Assembly (NCBI GenBank): GCA_003229935.1
Contig: QIGD01000021.1
Span: forward strand, 1 to 23,791
Origin: Methanobacteriota archaeon
Lineage (GTDB): Archaea > Hydrothermarchaeota > Hydrothermarchaeia > Hydrothermarchaeales > BMS3B
Length of the DNA: 23,791 nucleotides
Direction: 5' to 3'
In this document: positions 23,713-23,791 of the stretch, one piece after another
Layout: each line of letters begins with the position of its first letter
Numbering within the stretch: position 1 is the first letter of the stretch
Made by a program: the position numbers and the translations under genes
Notes under the pieces: model-generated
What the model saw: the letters and a program-made list of their open reading frames with translations, nothing else
Databases searched by the model: none
Told to the model about the DNA's origin: nothing

Positions 23713-23725
23713 CCCACGACTAAAG
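23713..23725 (-). mobile_element. Half of an IS605-type hairpin
   Basis: CCCACGACTAAAG is identical to 13 nt of the minus strand of the hairpin at 61-80, but the second arm is missing and the sequence changes abruptly after it. It lies seven bases after the flippase stop codon. Confidence 0.35.
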
Positions 23726-23791
23726 AGGCTGTCCCGTAATCAAAAATACTACGGGAAATAAGCTAAATTTAGCCTTTATTGTCTAAAATAA
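23724..23791. mobile_element. Possible start of another insertion element with hairpins
   Basis: After the broken hairpin the sequence begins GAGGCTGTCCCGTA, which resembles terminal inverted repeats of some DDE transposase elements. A 7-bp stem TCCCGTA/TACGGGA (23732-23738, 23750-23756) and the perfect 12-bp palindrome GCTAAATTTAGC (23762-23773) follow. The window ends before any transposase gene could be seen. The hairpins could instead act as a transcription terminator for the flippase gene. Confidence 0.3.

Noticed and set aside
1..23791. CRISPR array, tRNA or rRNA genes
   Set aside because: No regularly spaced repeats were found, and the intergenic gaps (the largest under 250 bp if the doubtful frame is counted) show no cloverleaf or rRNA-like sequence.

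Overview
The window looks like an archaeal, most likely euryarchaeal, chromosome at low-to-moderate GC. The evidence is deoxyhypusine synthase, a class I lysyl-tRNA synthetase, AglB oligosaccharyltransferase, a compact Lhr helicase, and TATA boxes of the TTTATATA kind about 25 bp upstream of start codons. Several genes appear leaderless, while internal operon genes carry GGAGGTGA-like ribosome binding sites. I cannot place it below that level with confidence. No tRNA, rRNA or CRISPR array was seen.

Layout. The left edge (1-88) is the end of an IS200/IS605-type element that abuts, and supplies the stop codon of, deoxyhypusine synthase (dys, minus strand). dys is translationally coupled to an upstream gene for a 465-residue surface protein with one membrane anchor. 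Next come two exporter operons on the minus strand: padR, a DrrA-like ATPase and an ABC-2 permease (2454-4691); then a MacB/LolD-type ATPase, a COG1361-like extracytoplasmic protein and a MacB/FtsX-type permease (4848-8022). The two operons start with the same 41-bp promoter, which holds a perfect 15-bp palindrome next to the TATA box, so they probably form one regulon of the PadR-type protein.

From 8270 to 11506 (minus) are an MgtE magnesium channel/transporter, a polyprenol (dolichol) kinase-like membrane protein and a site-2-protease-type M50 peptidase. A doubtful 117-codon frame and a second, decayed IS200/IS605-type end follow (11503-11937). The plus-strand pair cutA-lysS (12000-13932) converges on a YfcE-like metallophosphoesterase. 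Then comes the plus-strand pair lhr and its usual metallophosphoesterase partner (14762-18128), which converges on a small coupled protein and a SufS-like cysteine desulfurase (18149-19616). A LeuD-type isopropylmalate dehydratase small subunit follows (19752-20249).

The right side holds a divergent pair for N-glycosylation and surface glycan export: aglB (minus) and a Wzx/MVF-type flippase (plus), sharing a 65-bp intergenic promoter. The ten N-glycosylation sequons of the 465-residue surface protein fit with the AglB pathway, and the polyprenol kinase-like gene could feed its lipid carrier. The window closes in what looks like half of an IS605-type hairpin interrupted by the start of another element.

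The most notable signals are the shared PadR-type operator, a 42-nt exact inverted-orientation repeat between two intergenic regions, element ends at gene termini, and a LysRS whose amino-acid pocket segment differs from the better known archaeal enzymes.
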